Assembly (NCBI RefSeq): GCF_932294415.1
Contig: NC_065535.1
Span: forward strand, 9,543,282 to 9,607,281
Source: Quercus robur
Lineage: Eukaryota > Streptophyta > Magnoliopsida > Fagales > Fagaceae
Length of the DNA: 64,000 nt
Reading direction: 5' to 3'
Each line of letters opens with the position of its first letter. Within the stretch, counting starts at the first letter, position 1. The notes below the pieces were generated by a model that made no database searches, was not told the origin of the DNA, and saw only the letters and a program-made list of their open reading frames with translations. Of this stretch, positions 1 through 10,780 are shown piece after piece. Both the position numbers and the translations under genes were made by a program.

Positions 1-45
1 TTTCACCCTTCAATGAGTGCCCCACCCCTGATCATTGTTTAGTCA

Positions 46-2710
46 TGAATATCATAGCATGGAATTGCAGGGGCACTCTAAAGCCCAACTTCCAAAATTT
101 TGAGAATTGGTCCAGAATCACGACCTAGCCATTCTTATTATCATGGAGACCCAAGTAGGTGGAGAGAGAGCTAAAGAAATCTTGGATAGGCTGCCTTTTG
201 ATAGGGCTATCCATACTGACACCATTGGCTACACGGGTGGCTTATAGGTTTTGTGGAACTCCGGTAGAGTCGTGGTTTCTCCTCTGGCTACAACAAAGCA
301 AGAAATTCACATCACAGTCAAGGTGAGACCCTTAAACTTTTATTTTCTAGTTTCTGCTGTGTATGCCAGCCCTAGATTCAATGAAAGATGGGTTTTATGG
401 AATAACCTTAAAAATGTAGCTAAACTTCATAATAAACTTTGGATTATTGTTGGTGATTTTAACGAAGTTCTTGCAGATGGGGAAAAATTTGGGGGTAGGT
501 CTGTTAATATAAACCCCTCACTTTTGTTTAAGGAGTGCCTTGATGCTTGTAATATGGTGGACCTGGGCTTCTCGGAGCCTAGTACACATGGTCAAATTTA
601 AGGGAAGTTAGCAGACTGATATTGGAAAGATTGGATAGGTTCTTCGTCAATCCGGGCTAGTGCACCATGTATCTAAATGCTAGAGTTGTCCACCTGACCA
701 GAGTTCACTCGGATCATTGCTCTGTACTACTTGATTTTGACCACTGAGATTTCACGAGACTCGAGAGGCCTTTCAAATTCCAAAGTTTCTGGCTCTCTGA
801 TCTATCTTTTCCAAAAACCATCTCTGATGCCTAGGCTCAATCTACTCACCTTGCTGAGGCAGTGGAGAAGTTTACCAAGAATGCTACCGATTGGAACCTT
901 AACCATTTCGGGAATATCTTTGTTAAGAAAAGGAGGCTAATGGCCAGATTAAATGGCTGTCAAAAAGCTCTAGCAGCGAGACCTTCCCCTATCCTTGTTG
1001 ATTTGGAAAAGAGCCTCCAATGCGATCTCAATGAGGTCTTGAACCAGGAGCAGGAGCAGGAGCTTTGGGCTCTCAAGTCTAGAGTTAATTGGATGCTGTT
1101 AGGAGATCGCAATATTCTTCTCTCCTTGTCTTGACGCTAGTTAGGAGAAGAAGGAACAGAATTACTTGCATGAAGAATAATGTGGGCGATTGGATCCAAG
1201 AAGAGACTTAGATCATGGATTTTGTCCGAAAAGGGTTTGAAGACTTGTATACAAGTGGTCACCTTATGGCAAATTGGCATCTCTTGCCCAAATCCCCTTG
1301 GCAAGCATCCTTATCTGATACCGAGAGGGATTGCCTGTATGATTCGGTGTCCACAGAGGAGGTTAAAAAAGCCTTGTGGTCCATCAAAGCTTTCAAAGCT
1401 CTAGGACCGGACGGCCTCCATGCCGGGTTTTTTCAACGTTTTTGGTTGACTGTTGGTGACTCAGTGACGAAGGAAATAAAAACTATTTTCCACGAGAAGA
1501 GAATTCTGGAGTACCTAAATGAAACAAATATTACTCTCGGGAAATATCGCCCGATTGGGCTTTGTAATACAGTATATAAAATGGTCACAAAGATCATTGT
1601 AGTAAGGCTCAGATCGCTCCTCGACAAGCTTGTCTCTCCAGTGCAAACAACATTCGTCCCGGGTAGAAAGGGAGTTGACAACGCGATTATTGTCCAGGAA
1701 ATCATCCTCACAATTGGTAGGAAAAAAGGGAATGTGGGCAACATGGCGATAAAGGTGGATTTGGAATAAGCCTATGACAAGCTTGAATGGAGCTTCATTC
1801 GTGAAACGCTTCTAAAGGCTAATATTCATTGAGATCCTGTGCATCTCATCATGAGCTGCGTTTCAACCACGTCTACTTCTGTACTGTTTAATGGAGGGAA
1901 ACTGGAGGCCTTTTACCCCTCTCGTGGGATCCGCCAAGGGGACCTGTTGTCTCCCTACATCTTCATCTTGTGCATGGAAGTCCTGGGTCAACTTATTGAA
2001 GAAAAATGTAATGATAAACTCTGGATTCCGGTCAAGGCTTCGAGGAGTGGTTTAGCTTTCTCTCATCTCTTTTTCGCAGACGACCTGGTCCTTCTTGCGA
2101 AAGCTGACCGCACAAACTGTGCTGCTATAAGAGATGTGCTAGATGATTTTTGTGCTAAGTCGGGACAAAAAGTAAGTGAAAGCAAATCCAGAGTTTTCTT
2201 CTCTCCTAATGTAGATAGGGATACCCTAGAATCCCTTTATGATATCTTGGGATTTCAATCCACTCCTAACCTAGGGAAATACCTCGGGTTTCCTATTAAT
2301 CATGGAGGAGCTAATAAGCAGGACTTCAACTTTGTTCTGGATAAAGTCAAGCAAAAGTTGGTGGGGGTGGAAAGCCAGTTTAATGTCCTTTGCAGGTAGA
2401 GCTGTCCTTGTCCAAGCCTCTTCTTCAACGATTTCGGCATATGTTATGCAATGCAATGCTTTGCCAAACAAAATTTTGGATAACATTGACAAGGTCAACC
2501 GTAATTTTCTTTGGGGCTCTTAGGAAGTGGATAAAAAAATGCATTGGGTTGAATGAAATAAAATCACAAAGCCCAAGAGAGAGGGAGGGCTTGGTTTACA
2601 CAGCCAAAGGAAGAAACCTATCCTTGCTTGCCAAGTTGAACTGGAGGTTTCATTCAGAGGGGCACACTCTATGGGCTAAAGAATTGAAAAGTAAATATTG
2701 TACAAGGTAG
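46..2710 (+). pseudogene. LINE ORF2 N-terminal part: endonuclease and reverse transcriptase
   Basis: Open stretches 251-601, 862-1134, 1215-1769, 1839-2399 and 2390-2710 are pieces of one L1 ORF2 in different frames. Visible marks are an endonuclease start at 46 (AWNCRG), the catalytic GDFNE near residue 70 of the 251-601 piece, the RT block GPDGLHAGFF near 1405, KYRPIGLCN near 1540, the GIRQGDLLSPYIF block near 1925 and FADDLVLL near 2075. Stops interrupt the RT near 1767 and 1830 and just after the RT core. The family copies itself by target-primed reverse transcription; this copy cannot make a full protein. Confidence 0.92.
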
Positions 2711-3064
2711 AGAATCAATTCAAGGAATCAAAACAAGTTTCCCTGCTCAAGTGTGTGGGCAACCATGAAAAGAGGTGTGGGCATTTTTGAGAAAGGCATT
2801 AAGTGGATTCCAGGAAGGGATAGTAATCTAAAATTTTGGTTGGATTGTTGGTCCAATGAAGGCTCCCTGAGAAACTTGATCCAAGTCCCTCTTTGGCAGG
2901 GAGAAGAAGATTTGAAATTCAAAGATGTGGTCTCCATGAATGGGTGGGACTAGTCTAGATTGTCCATTCATTTACCAAATGATCTAATGCTAAAGATTAG
3001 GGCCACCCCCACTCTGGTTGCTACTAGAGGCGAAGACAGGCTAGCCTAGAGAGGCTCTAATCAC

Positions 3065-4177
3065 TAGGAATCGCAACGGGTCGGGTTTAGGCCGGGTTTT
3101 TGGCCAAGACCCGTAGCCCGGACCCGCCCCAGCCGGGCCCCGTTAAGGGATTGGGCCCAATTCGTGGCCCAACCAAAAAAAAAAAAAAAAAAAAGAATTG
3201 AAGCCTAAATTTATTTTTGCTTACATTCAAGAGTGAAAGCCCCTGGAACTGGGTAGTCGTTAGATAACCATGCTGTGAGTGACCAATTTTGACCAGTTTT
3301 GTGGTTTACCCCTAATTTCATACCAGGCAACAACACTTTCCCTGGATAATTAAAACATTTCCATAACACCCGCTTCTTAGATCCATTGGAGTACACTTCA
3401 TTGAAAACGAAATTGCTAGAATCCAATAAAGAAGCCACAGTGTTATTGGTAGGTTGAGAAGAAGATGATAGCTCTATAGGATTGTCACCATGGCGCCTGA
3501 TTTTCAATGATCATGCATTGTTCTCCAGGGTGAGTAGGTCAAAGTTATTGGTTATTGGAATACCTTGACTTGTATACCATACTAAATGTGAATCGGTGTA
3601 CCTGAGGAAGAGCATGGCTGCAGCAAAGCAAGAGAATGAGGAGGCGTGAGGCTGTGACAGGCAGAGGCAAGGTGTGAGGCTGTGTAGGAATGTGAGAGGT
3701 AGAGGCGAGGCATGAGACTGTGAGAGGCTATGTAGGAATGGTTGTGACTGAAAGTATGTGAGGCTGTGTGCTTTTGTGAGTCAGTAAGGGTGAGGACCGA
3801 GGAGGCGAGGCGTGAGTTGAAATGAGGGAGTGAGGGTGAGGTAAGGAGGGAGGCGTGAGCACTGAGCTGCTGCTGAAATGAAGGAGACGTGAACTAAGTT
3901 AGGGATTTAGGGTTAGTTATAGGTATATATATATATATATATATGGGGTTTTTTTTTTGTAATTTCCTAATTACTGGGCCGGGTCCAGGTTGGGTACCCG
4001 TTGGATTTTTTTTATAAAACCCGGACTCGACCGGGACCTGAATTAGATTTTTTTTAAAAAACCCATACCCGATCCTATTCCTAATCGGACCGGGTAAAAC
4101 CCGGTCCCTTAGGGTCGGGCCGGGTCGGGTACCCACGGGTCGGGCACCCGCGGGTCGAGCAGAAATTGCCATCCCTA
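3065..4177 (-). mobile_element. hAT-like non-autonomous element carrying a G-type lectin fragment (copy 1)
   Basis: The ends are imperfect inverted repeats: the left begins TAGGAATCGCAA and the right ends TTGCCATCCCTA. An 8-bp target duplication CTAATCAC sits at 3057-3064 and at 4178-4185, diagnostic of the hAT superfamily. Both subterminal regions (about 3075-3165 and 3975-4160) are GC-rich arrays of CGGGT/ACCCG, the kind of motif clustering that hAT transposases bind (inference). The interior holds a lectin gene fragment on the - strand and a purine-rich stretch with GTGAGG-type repeats (3600-3890). No transposase is present. It is 1113 bp and lies inverted relative to copy 2. Confidence 0.9.
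3211..3630 (-). pseudogene. Captured bulb-type (G-type) lectin receptor-kinase fragment, copy 1
   Basis: On the - strand this translates as part of the B_lectin domain of G-type lectin S-receptor-like kinases. It has LVWYTSQGIPITN, then (M)KIRRHGDNPIELSSSSQ, VLWKCFNYPGKVLLPGMKLG and TGQNWSLTAWLSNDYPVPG, matching the family pattern LWQSFDYPTDTLLPGMKLG. Only about 135 residues are present; PAN, transmembrane and kinase parts are missing. A stop interrupts the frame just upstream of KIRRHG (after ENNA), so it is not a functional gene. It sits inside the hAT-like element with copy 2 at 5637-6024, so capture happened before the element multiplied. Confidence 0.85.
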
Positions 4178-4263
4178 CTAATCACGGTGATTTTGAGCTA
4201 AAAAGTGCGTATAACATAGCAACTGATGATAAAGGTGATAACTATCAATTTCCTGGACAATGG

Positions 4264-4557
4264 GTGTGGAAAGTTGAAGCTCTTCCTCGGATCCAATCCT
4301 TCGTGTGGTTGTGTGGCCATAATAGCATTGGGGTGAAGGAGTGCCTTGTCAGTAGAGGTGTCTCAACCGACCCTACCTGCCCTCTTTGTCACAGAGTTCC
4401 TGAATCCATTCTTCATGCTTTAAGAGATTGTGAGGTAGTTAAAAGCTTTTGGCTACAGCTAAGAGCCGATGAGATAAGCAGTGGATTCTTCTTCGAAGAT
4501 TTACAAACTTGGCTAAAAAAGAATGGTACTTCTAAAATCAAGAGGAGTGCGAACTAG
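4264..4557 (+). pseudogene. LINE ORF2 zinc-finger RVT segment
   Basis: This 97-residue open stretch has the pattern of the zf-RVT domain found between RT and RNase H in plant LINEs: WKVEALPRIQSFVWLC, then CPLCHRVPESILHALRDC with the paired Cys and His residues. The frame begins before the hAT insertion and continues right after its right-hand target duplication (ELKSAYNIA near 4193-4220). It ends at a TAG at 4555-4557 that is a decay stop. Confidence 0.85.
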
Positions 4558-5045
4558 CCCCAGTGGAGCACAACTTTTTTTTTTGCTATTTGGCTTTTTT
4601 GGAAACACATGAACAATATAATTTTTCAAAACAAACCCATTCAATGCAGACTCGGGTTTGAAGTGTATCAGATAGCCATTGAGTTTGATTATTGTGCCAA
4701 AGCCCCTAGAGGGGTATACCAGCACGTTATAAGGAGAGTGAGATGGGAGATACTTGACATTGGTTAGGTCAAATTAAACTCTGATGGGTCTTCTAGAGGA
4801 AATCCAAGTGTTGCGGGTAGTGGAGGACTCATTTGAAATGAAAAGGGGGAATGGATTTGTGGTTTTGCAAGGAGGATCGGAATCACCACTAGCTTCGTTG
4901 TGGAGCTATAGGGTCTGAGGGATGGGCTACTTCAATGTCTCAACCTTAATCTCTTTTTTGTGCTAATAGAACTAGATGCAAAATCTATAGTTGATTTGCT
5001 GGTTAACTTGGACTACTCTAATAATGCTATATCCCCCTTGGTGGA

Positions 5046-6233
5046 TAGGGATGGCAATTTCTGCCTGACTCGCGGGTACCTGGCCCGGCTTGACCCTAAT
5101 GGGCCGGGTTTTATTCGATCTGATTAGGAATAGGGTTGGGTATGAGTTTTTTTTTTTTTTAAATTTGATTCGGGTCCCGATCAGGTTTGGGTTTTATAAA
5201 AAATTCGGCAGGTACTCGACTCGGACCCGAACCCGGGCCCAGGCCGGGCTCGGTAGTTAGGAAATTACAAAAAAGCCCCCACACATATATATATATATAT
5301 ATATATATACACGTATAACTAACCCTAAATCCCTAACTTGGTTCACGCCTCTCTCATTTCAGCAGCAGCCCAGTGCTCACGCCTCCCTCTTCACCTCACC
5401 CTCACTCCCTCATTTCAGCTCACGCCTCGCCTCCTCAGTCCTCACCCTCACTGACTCACAATAGCACACAGCCTCACATACTTTTAGTCATAGCCATTCC
5501 TACACAGCCTCTCACAATCTCACGCCTCACCTCTGCCTCTCACATTCCTACACAGCCTCACACCTCACCTCTGCTTCTCATAGTCTCACACCTCCTCATT
5601 CTCTTGCTTTGTTATAGCCACGCTCTTTCTTAGGTACACCGATTCGCATTTAGTATGGTATACAAGTCAAGGTATTCCAATAACCAATGACTTTGACCTA
5701 CTCACCTTGGAGAACAATGCAGGATCATTGAAAATCAGGCGCCATGGTGACAATCCTATAGAGCTATCCTCTTCTTCTCAACCTACCAATAACACTGTGG
5801 CTTCTTTATTGGATTATGGCAATTTCGTCTTCAATGAAGTGTACTCCAATGGATCTAAGAAGCGGGTGTTATGGAAAAGTTTTAATTATCTAGGGAAAGT
5901 GTTGTTGCCTGGTATGAAATTAGGGGTAAACCACAAAACTGGTCAAAATTGGTCACTCATAGCATGGTTAACTGACGACTACCCAGTTCCAGGGGTTTTC
6001 ACTCTTGAATGTAGGCAAAAATAAATTTGGACTTCAATTCTTTTTATTTTTATTTTTTTTGGTTGGGCCACGAATTGGGCCCAATCCCCTAACGAGGCCC
6101 GGCTGGGGCGGGTTTGGGCCTCGAGAAAAAACCCGCTTAGTAAACGGGCCGGGTCCGAGCCGCGGGTCTTGGCCCACGGGTCGGGTTCGGGTATGGAAAA
6201 ACCTGGCCCGAACTTGACCTGTTGCCATTCCTA
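5046..6233 (+). mobile_element. hAT-like non-autonomous element carrying a G-type lectin fragment (copy 2)
   Basis: It begins TAGGGATGGCAA and ends TTGCCATTCCTA, with near-identical 8-bp target duplications TTGGTGGA (5038-5045) and TTGGTGAA (6234-6241). Its left end matches the right end of copy 1 and vice versa, so the two copies are in opposite orientation, 868 bp apart. CGGGT/ACCCG subterminal arrays are at about 5070-5260 and 6085-6215. A (TA)n run (about 5284-5308) and a pyrimidine-rich CTCACGCCTC-repeat stretch (about 5340-5610) precede the lectin fragment. It is 1188 bp and has no transposase. Confidence 0.9.
5637..6024 (+). pseudogene. Captured bulb-type (G-type) lectin receptor-kinase fragment, copy 2
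   Basis: Open from about 5637 to the TAA at 6022-6024. It reads HLVWYTSQGIPITNDFDLL, ENNAGSLKIRRHGDNPIEL, VLWKSFNYLGKVLLPGMKLG and NWSLIAWLTDDYPVPG. This is the mannose-binding B_lectin domain segment of a G-type lectin receptor kinase, without signal peptide, PAN, transmembrane or kinase parts. Unlike copy 1 it has no internal stop in this stretch, so a short lectin-like peptide could be made if the element were transcribed. Function is unlikely; it is gene-fragment cargo of a transposon. Confidence 0.85.
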
Positions 6234-6424
6234 TTGGTGAATGACTGCAGGTCCCTTATGGCACAACTTCCCCGAGTCCAGATCAAACACTGCTTTCGGG
6301 AAGCCAATAGATGTGCAAATGGTCTCGCATGGCTCGGAGTGGAGCAAAGTAGTGATTTCCTTGCTTTGTCCTGAACCTGTGTTTTCTCTTTAGTTTTTAA
6401 TGCATTTCAATGTTTACCAAAATA

Positions 6425-6455
<31 letters not shown>

Positions 6456-6868
6456 CCCACCTAAAATGTATCCCAGGGTACTTTTTTTTCTTAAAATTCT
6501 AAAAGTTCTGGGCCCATTACCAAAAGTTTAAAGTGATCTACATTTTGTCCTCCATTCACTACTGTTATGTTTTTTTGCAGACGTGTCTGATTGAAGGGAC
6601 AAAATAGAACTTGGGTCATATTTCAGGGACAAAAATAGAACCTAAACTATATTTTTTTCATGGCTGAAATATAGTCTAGGCTGTATTTTCTATCCCTAAA
6701 ATGTGCATTTTGCTAGACATGTTGACAAAAAAACTTAATGAAAATGAATGGACAGAAGGACGAAATGAAGGAAATTTTAAAATTTTGTTTTTAAACTTCA
6801 AGGACGATAATAGAACATCAAGCGTATTTCAAAGACTAAAGGAATATTTTTGTCTACTTGATATGTGC

Positions 6869-7766
6869 CTCCATGATGCCTCCTGGAAGGTAATTTTATG
6901 TTTCATGTGGTGATATATTCTGACTCTATTCTATCTGGTGGGACACCTAGGAGCTTGCTACTACTTGGAATAAAACTGTTCAAACAACTGTTTATATTTT
7001 GCAATTTGGCTTCATGTGATATTTCAGCTTTTGTTAAACATGTAGTAATAAAATAATCCAGCCTTGCTCAATAATGGTGATACAGCTAAGTTGGAGTAGA
7101 GTATGTTATTGAATGTTGATTGATTTTCAGTATGTCTTATCTTTATCCTTCATTCTATATTTTAAAGAATGCGGAATAATAATGTTTTAGATAGTAATTG
7201 CATTTAATTCTATCTAAAGTTATGCCGTTCTTTGATTCCCATTTATTTCACTCTGGGAGTTTGCTCATTTATTTATCTTCTATTGATAGAGAAAACAACA
7301 AGAAAAGGAGGCTATTAGATAATAATAGTGAATATTCCATTTTGAAATCATGTTGTTTGTTGGTTTATTCCTCCTTTACCAGTGGAATTTTGTTTTGTTT
7401 TTTGGTTTTTAATTAATTTTTTGTTTTTTGTTTTGTTTTGTTCTTGGCTTCTGTTTATTTATTTATTTATTTATTTTAAAAGACTCGCATTGTTAGGCAT
7501 ACAATGTTTGCTGCCCATAGTGTCTGCCCCTGGTCAATTCTGCTTTCTGTTAATAAAGTTTCATTTTGAATTTCACTTGTCTAGTTTTCTCTCTAATATC
7601 ATATATGGATTGCTTTGAGTTTTGACCTTGTATCATTGATTTCTTGAAGATAGTTGATGCCTGCCAACCCATAGAAGATATTGAGAAACAGCTGCAAGAG
7701 CTTGTGTTGGAATGTGTCATGACATGCCAGAAGGGCAAACCCCTAGCCAATCTCTTGTCAGGTTAA
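6869..7766 (+). pseudogene. Thymidylate kinase 3' remnant (truncated exon 4 and exon 5), copy A
   Basis: The last 21 nt of exon 4 (ending SWK, donor GTAATT at 6890) and a complete last exon at 7650-7766 (IVDACQPIEDIEKQLQELVL to stop TAA 7764-7766) are retained. The last exon matches the intact gene except for A to T, W to L and silent changes near its end; the conserved W before SG-stop is lost. Most of exon 4, including the LID region, is deleted. No upstream exons occur in the window on this side because the LINE interrupts. Not functional as seen. Confidence 0.9.
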
Positions 7767-7929
7767 TCCTTCCTGCCTTTTGTTTATTTTTTTACTTTTT
7801 ATCTTTTCCCTCTGAGATTCTGCAAATGCTTCTCCGCATAATTCTGGTACTATTTTGGAATCACTTTCAGCCCCTGTTTTATTGACAAAGGAGGTATGTG
7901 AATTTTATAGTTCATATAAAACTGTGAAA

Positions 7930-8890
7930 AAATTGTATACTTTGCAAACAGTTAACTGAATATGAGAATCACTACTGGCTTGAACGTAATTATATCTTTC
8001 TAATATTTTTCATAGTTGAAAATCACTACTGGCTTGAAGGTAATTATTTCTTGCTAATATTATTCTTAGTTGAAAAAACTGAAGAAGAAGAAGAATTTAT
8101 TGTTCTATCTGAAATCTGTCAATCATAATATCTTTTGAGGTCTGCTAAATTGACACTGAGTACTTACAGAGTTGGAACATCTCCAAGATTCTCCTCCAAC
8201 TTAAGCCAGCTATTTTATAAAAAGCTACGGTAGTTGGCCAAATGCAACTAACTCTTTAGCATCAGAAAAATAATTTCCCTCATTATTTTGTATGATCTAC
8301 ACTTGTTATGTTTGTATTTACCTTTTCCCCTTTCTTCTTTCCTCCATTTTCAGCTCCCACTCCATTTCTCTCTTCTTCTTCCATTCTGATCTCCCTCTCT
8401 CGCCTCCTTCTTCAAAGAGTTCCACCATGAAACTGCAACGACTTGGCACCAATGAAAGGGCCAATAGAGGTTATGGTTTGGCAGTTTGGATGGTAGTTTG
8501 GCTTTATGCAATTCAAAAGGGATGGAAACTTTGGGTGGTGATTTGGTTGGTTTTGAAGGCTTAGGTGGTGGATTCCAGGGGTTTGACCAATTGATGTGAT
8601 GGGTTGGCTGTTTTTGTGGGTTTTTAGTTGTTTTGTATGCGTTATTGTTGTGGTTTCTTTGGAGTCAGTTTTGAGTGGTTGGTGGTGATTGGGGTTTGGT
8701 GAGAAGCTTGGGTCGGGGGCCTGGGGGCCCAACTTCTTGTGGGTTTGGTGGCTAATTGGATTTTGGTATGAAACTTAGGCATCGGCTCAGGTTGTGGATT
8801 TGGTGGCTGATTGGTGGTAATGGTGATGAGTTTTGGTGATTTCGTGGCTCTGCATGTGTTTTTGATGGTTTATGGGTGTGGTTGGGCATG
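7930..8890. other. Stretch unique to duplication copy A
   Basis: It has no counterpart in copy B, which jumps from the equivalent of 7920 to 8890. It starts with a tandem repeat of about 56 bp (about 7965-8080, two copies of AATCACTACTGGCTTGAA). From about 8430 on it is unusually G/T-rich, with many GGTTTGG/TGGTGG words on the + strand. Whether it was inserted in A or deleted from B cannot be told here. No convincing gene is present; the open frames follow from the skewed composition. Confidence 0.5.
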
Positions 8891-9375
8891 GTTTTGGTTG
8901 AATGTGTGTACGCACGCGCGTGTTTTGCTATGGGTAATTTGTGTTGTTGATGCTACTTCAGTTTTCTGGTTTTTGATTTGGTTGGTGGTGTCTTTATCTC
9001 TGGTTGTGGTTGATGATGTTTCTGTTGTTTTTTGGTTGATATCCTTCTCTCTTTTTGTGTTTTAACCTGTAGTTGTCTTTGGGGATTGAAGAGTAAAGTA
9101 GCATCTCTACCCTTATTTAGTTATTCCTTAAAAAAATCTCTTACGGATAACTTCATGACTATATTTTTAAATACTAGTCTCTGAGAAGCCAGATTTCGAA
9201 TGGAAACGTGTTAGTTTATACATTATATTAAGAAGGGGTAGAAAAAGGCACAAGTACTCTGCACATCGATTAACTCTTTCACTAGTGTTGGTACTAACTG
9301 TTATTTACTTTATATTAAACTTCATGTCTTATCCAACTGTGCTCATTAGATGAATATTTTTCTGTAGGGATAGAT

Positions 9376-10539
9376 TTGCAAACGCAAGGAGACACGTGCT
9401 TCACCAATCCCTTACAGAGGGGGTCTAACCCTGAAAATAAATTTATGATGGTATCTCCAAATCTAATGGGTCAGCATTTGAATCCACATGCTCAAGTATC
9501 CTACCAAGAGTCACCATCCCAAGTTGAAATGGAACCCACTGTTAAGAAATCACAACGGGGCAGTAACTTCAGCATAGAAGAAGACCTTCTCCTTGTATCT
9601 GCATGGCTAACTATTTGCTTAGATGCAGTGCAAGGGAATGAGCAAAAACACAAGACATACTGGAGGAGGATTTGGGACTACTTCCAAAACAAGAAGACCT
9701 TTATTTCTGAACGTAGTCCGACATCTCTAATGAATCGGTGGTCAACAATTCAACTTGGCATTGATAAGTTTTGTGGGTGCTTGGCCTAGGTTGAATCAAT
9801 GCATCAAAGTGGTCTAAATGAACATGACAAGGTATACATTATATTGAAAGTGTTGTCAATGCATCAATGCATAAACAGTTTCACAATTCTAATTATTTTC
9901 TATTGTTGATTTTTCAGATTAGTAAGGTGAAACGTATGTATCAAGAATCACATAAAACCTCATTCCAATTTGACCATTCTTGGAATATGTTGAGGTGTCA
10001 ACCAAAATGGTTGGAGCATAATGAGAGGCAAAGAATTAAAAGAATTAGAAATGCAATGCCATCTTCTCCTTCTACCCCAGAGTTGATAAATATTGGAGAA
10101 GACGATGTCTCACATGATACCTTTGTAGATTCGGAGAGACCACTAGACAAGAAGGTCGAAAAGGAACGGGTGAGTAAACAAAAGAATGATGATAATACAA
10201 GTTTGAAACTTACAGGGATATTGAATGAGATAGAAGAAGAGAAAAACATAAATGATAAGGAAATTGAAGTTCTTGAGAAAAATGTGTTTTAAAGAGCAAG
10301 AGCAAGATTGCATCAAGCAAGAACAAGAACAAAAGAGAATTTGTATAAAGAAAGAGCGAGTGCAAGAACAAGAACAAGAACAAGAGTGACTTCATATCAT
10401 GCAAGAAAAGCTTCGAATGGAACAATTGAAAGAAGAGGAAAGAATTATAATGATGGATACGAGTAGCTTGTCTCAAATACAACAAGAATATTATCATCAA
10501 TGCCAAATGGAAATTCTTGAAAGTCGAAGGATTAAATAG
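9376..10539 (+). pseudogene. SANT/NAM-associated-domain gene, broken copy A
   Basis: Paralogue of the intact gene at 22045-23177, with the same two-exon structure (exon 1 to about 9831, exon 2 from 9918 to TAG 10537-10539). Damage visible against the intact copy: the start ATG is ACG, a CAG has become TAG at 9787-9789, one extra base near 10279 shifts the frame, and a CGA has become TGA near 10387. Residues RGSNFSIEEDLLLVSAWL and YWRRIWDYF of the SANT-like domain are still readable. Several independent lesions show long decay. Confidence 0.9.
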
Positions 10540-10780
10540 TCATTATTGTTGGTTTAGGCAAACTAACATGTCATGGTAAAATGCAGGGTATATGTAGTTT
10601 CTTTTGCTAAGTAAGTGAGTATATGTAGTTTGTTGTAAAGCATTGGGGCCTTCCTAATGAGTATAATGACTTGTTAAGTACTTCATATGTTTTAATAGGT
10701 TTTGTTGAGCAAAATTAAATTCCTTGGCAAATTATAAATTAAAATCAAGACTAACATGATTGAGTCATAAGACCATGAAG

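Larger units (their letters stand above)
4770..6374 (+). pseudogene. LINE RNase H domain, interrupted by hAT copy 2
   Basis: The segment reads VKLNSDGSSRGNPSVAGSGG and ELDAKSIVDLL up to 5045, then resumes at 6234 after the insertion with NDCRSLMAQLPRVQIKHCFRE and ANRCANGLAWLG, stopping at TGA 6372-6374. The DG, E and D positions of a retroelement RNase H are recognisable. Two TAG codons around 4836 and 4909 kill the frame. The join across the hAT insertion is in frame, which dates the insertion after the LINE. Confidence 0.85.
1..6430 (+). mobile_element. L1-type LINE, decayed, split by two hAT-like insertions
   Basis: A plant non-LTR retrotransposon ORF2 read from the window edge to about 6.43 kb. 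Domains in order are an AP-like endonuclease from M at 46 (start MNIIAWNCRG; GDFNE near 450), reverse transcriptase (about 1215-2400, with FADD at about 2075-2090), a zinc-finger RVT segment (about 4264-4557) and RNase H (about 4770-5045 plus 6234-6374). Subtracting the two insertions leaves about 4.1 kb, a normal L1 ORF2 length. Many in-frame stops and shifts make it dead. The reading frame resumes exactly across each insertion once one target duplication is removed, so both hAT elements landed after the LINE. An AT-rich (TA)n/T-run tail at about 6421-6455 marks the 3' end. The true 5' end may lie outside the window. Confidence 0.93.
6458..10780 (+). repeat. Segmental duplication copy A (decayed twin of about 19825-23390)
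   Basis: Homology to the second copy runs from intron 3 of the thymidylate kinase gene, through its last exons, to just past the downstream SANT/NAM-associated gene, in the same orientation. It starts right at the LINE tail, which suggests that the LINE inserted into intron 3 of this copy and that the rest of copy A lies left of the window (inference). Copy A lost about 300 bp including most of exon 4 (junction near 6868). It has about 0.95 kb (7930-8890) not present in copy B, and its genes carry stops and frameshifts. Confidence 0.88.

Noticed and set aside
1433..1744. Open frame on the - strand over the LINE RT
   Set aside because: Antisense shadow of a clear RT domain on the + strand.
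5373..5633. Ser/Pro/His-rich open frame
   Set aside because: CTCACGCC-type repeat inside the hAT-like element; the equivalent in copy 1 is not open.
8412..9065. Open frames on both strands (Trp/Val-rich on +, Pro/His-rich on -)
   Set aside because: Consequence of the G/T-skewed composition; no domain or homology visible.
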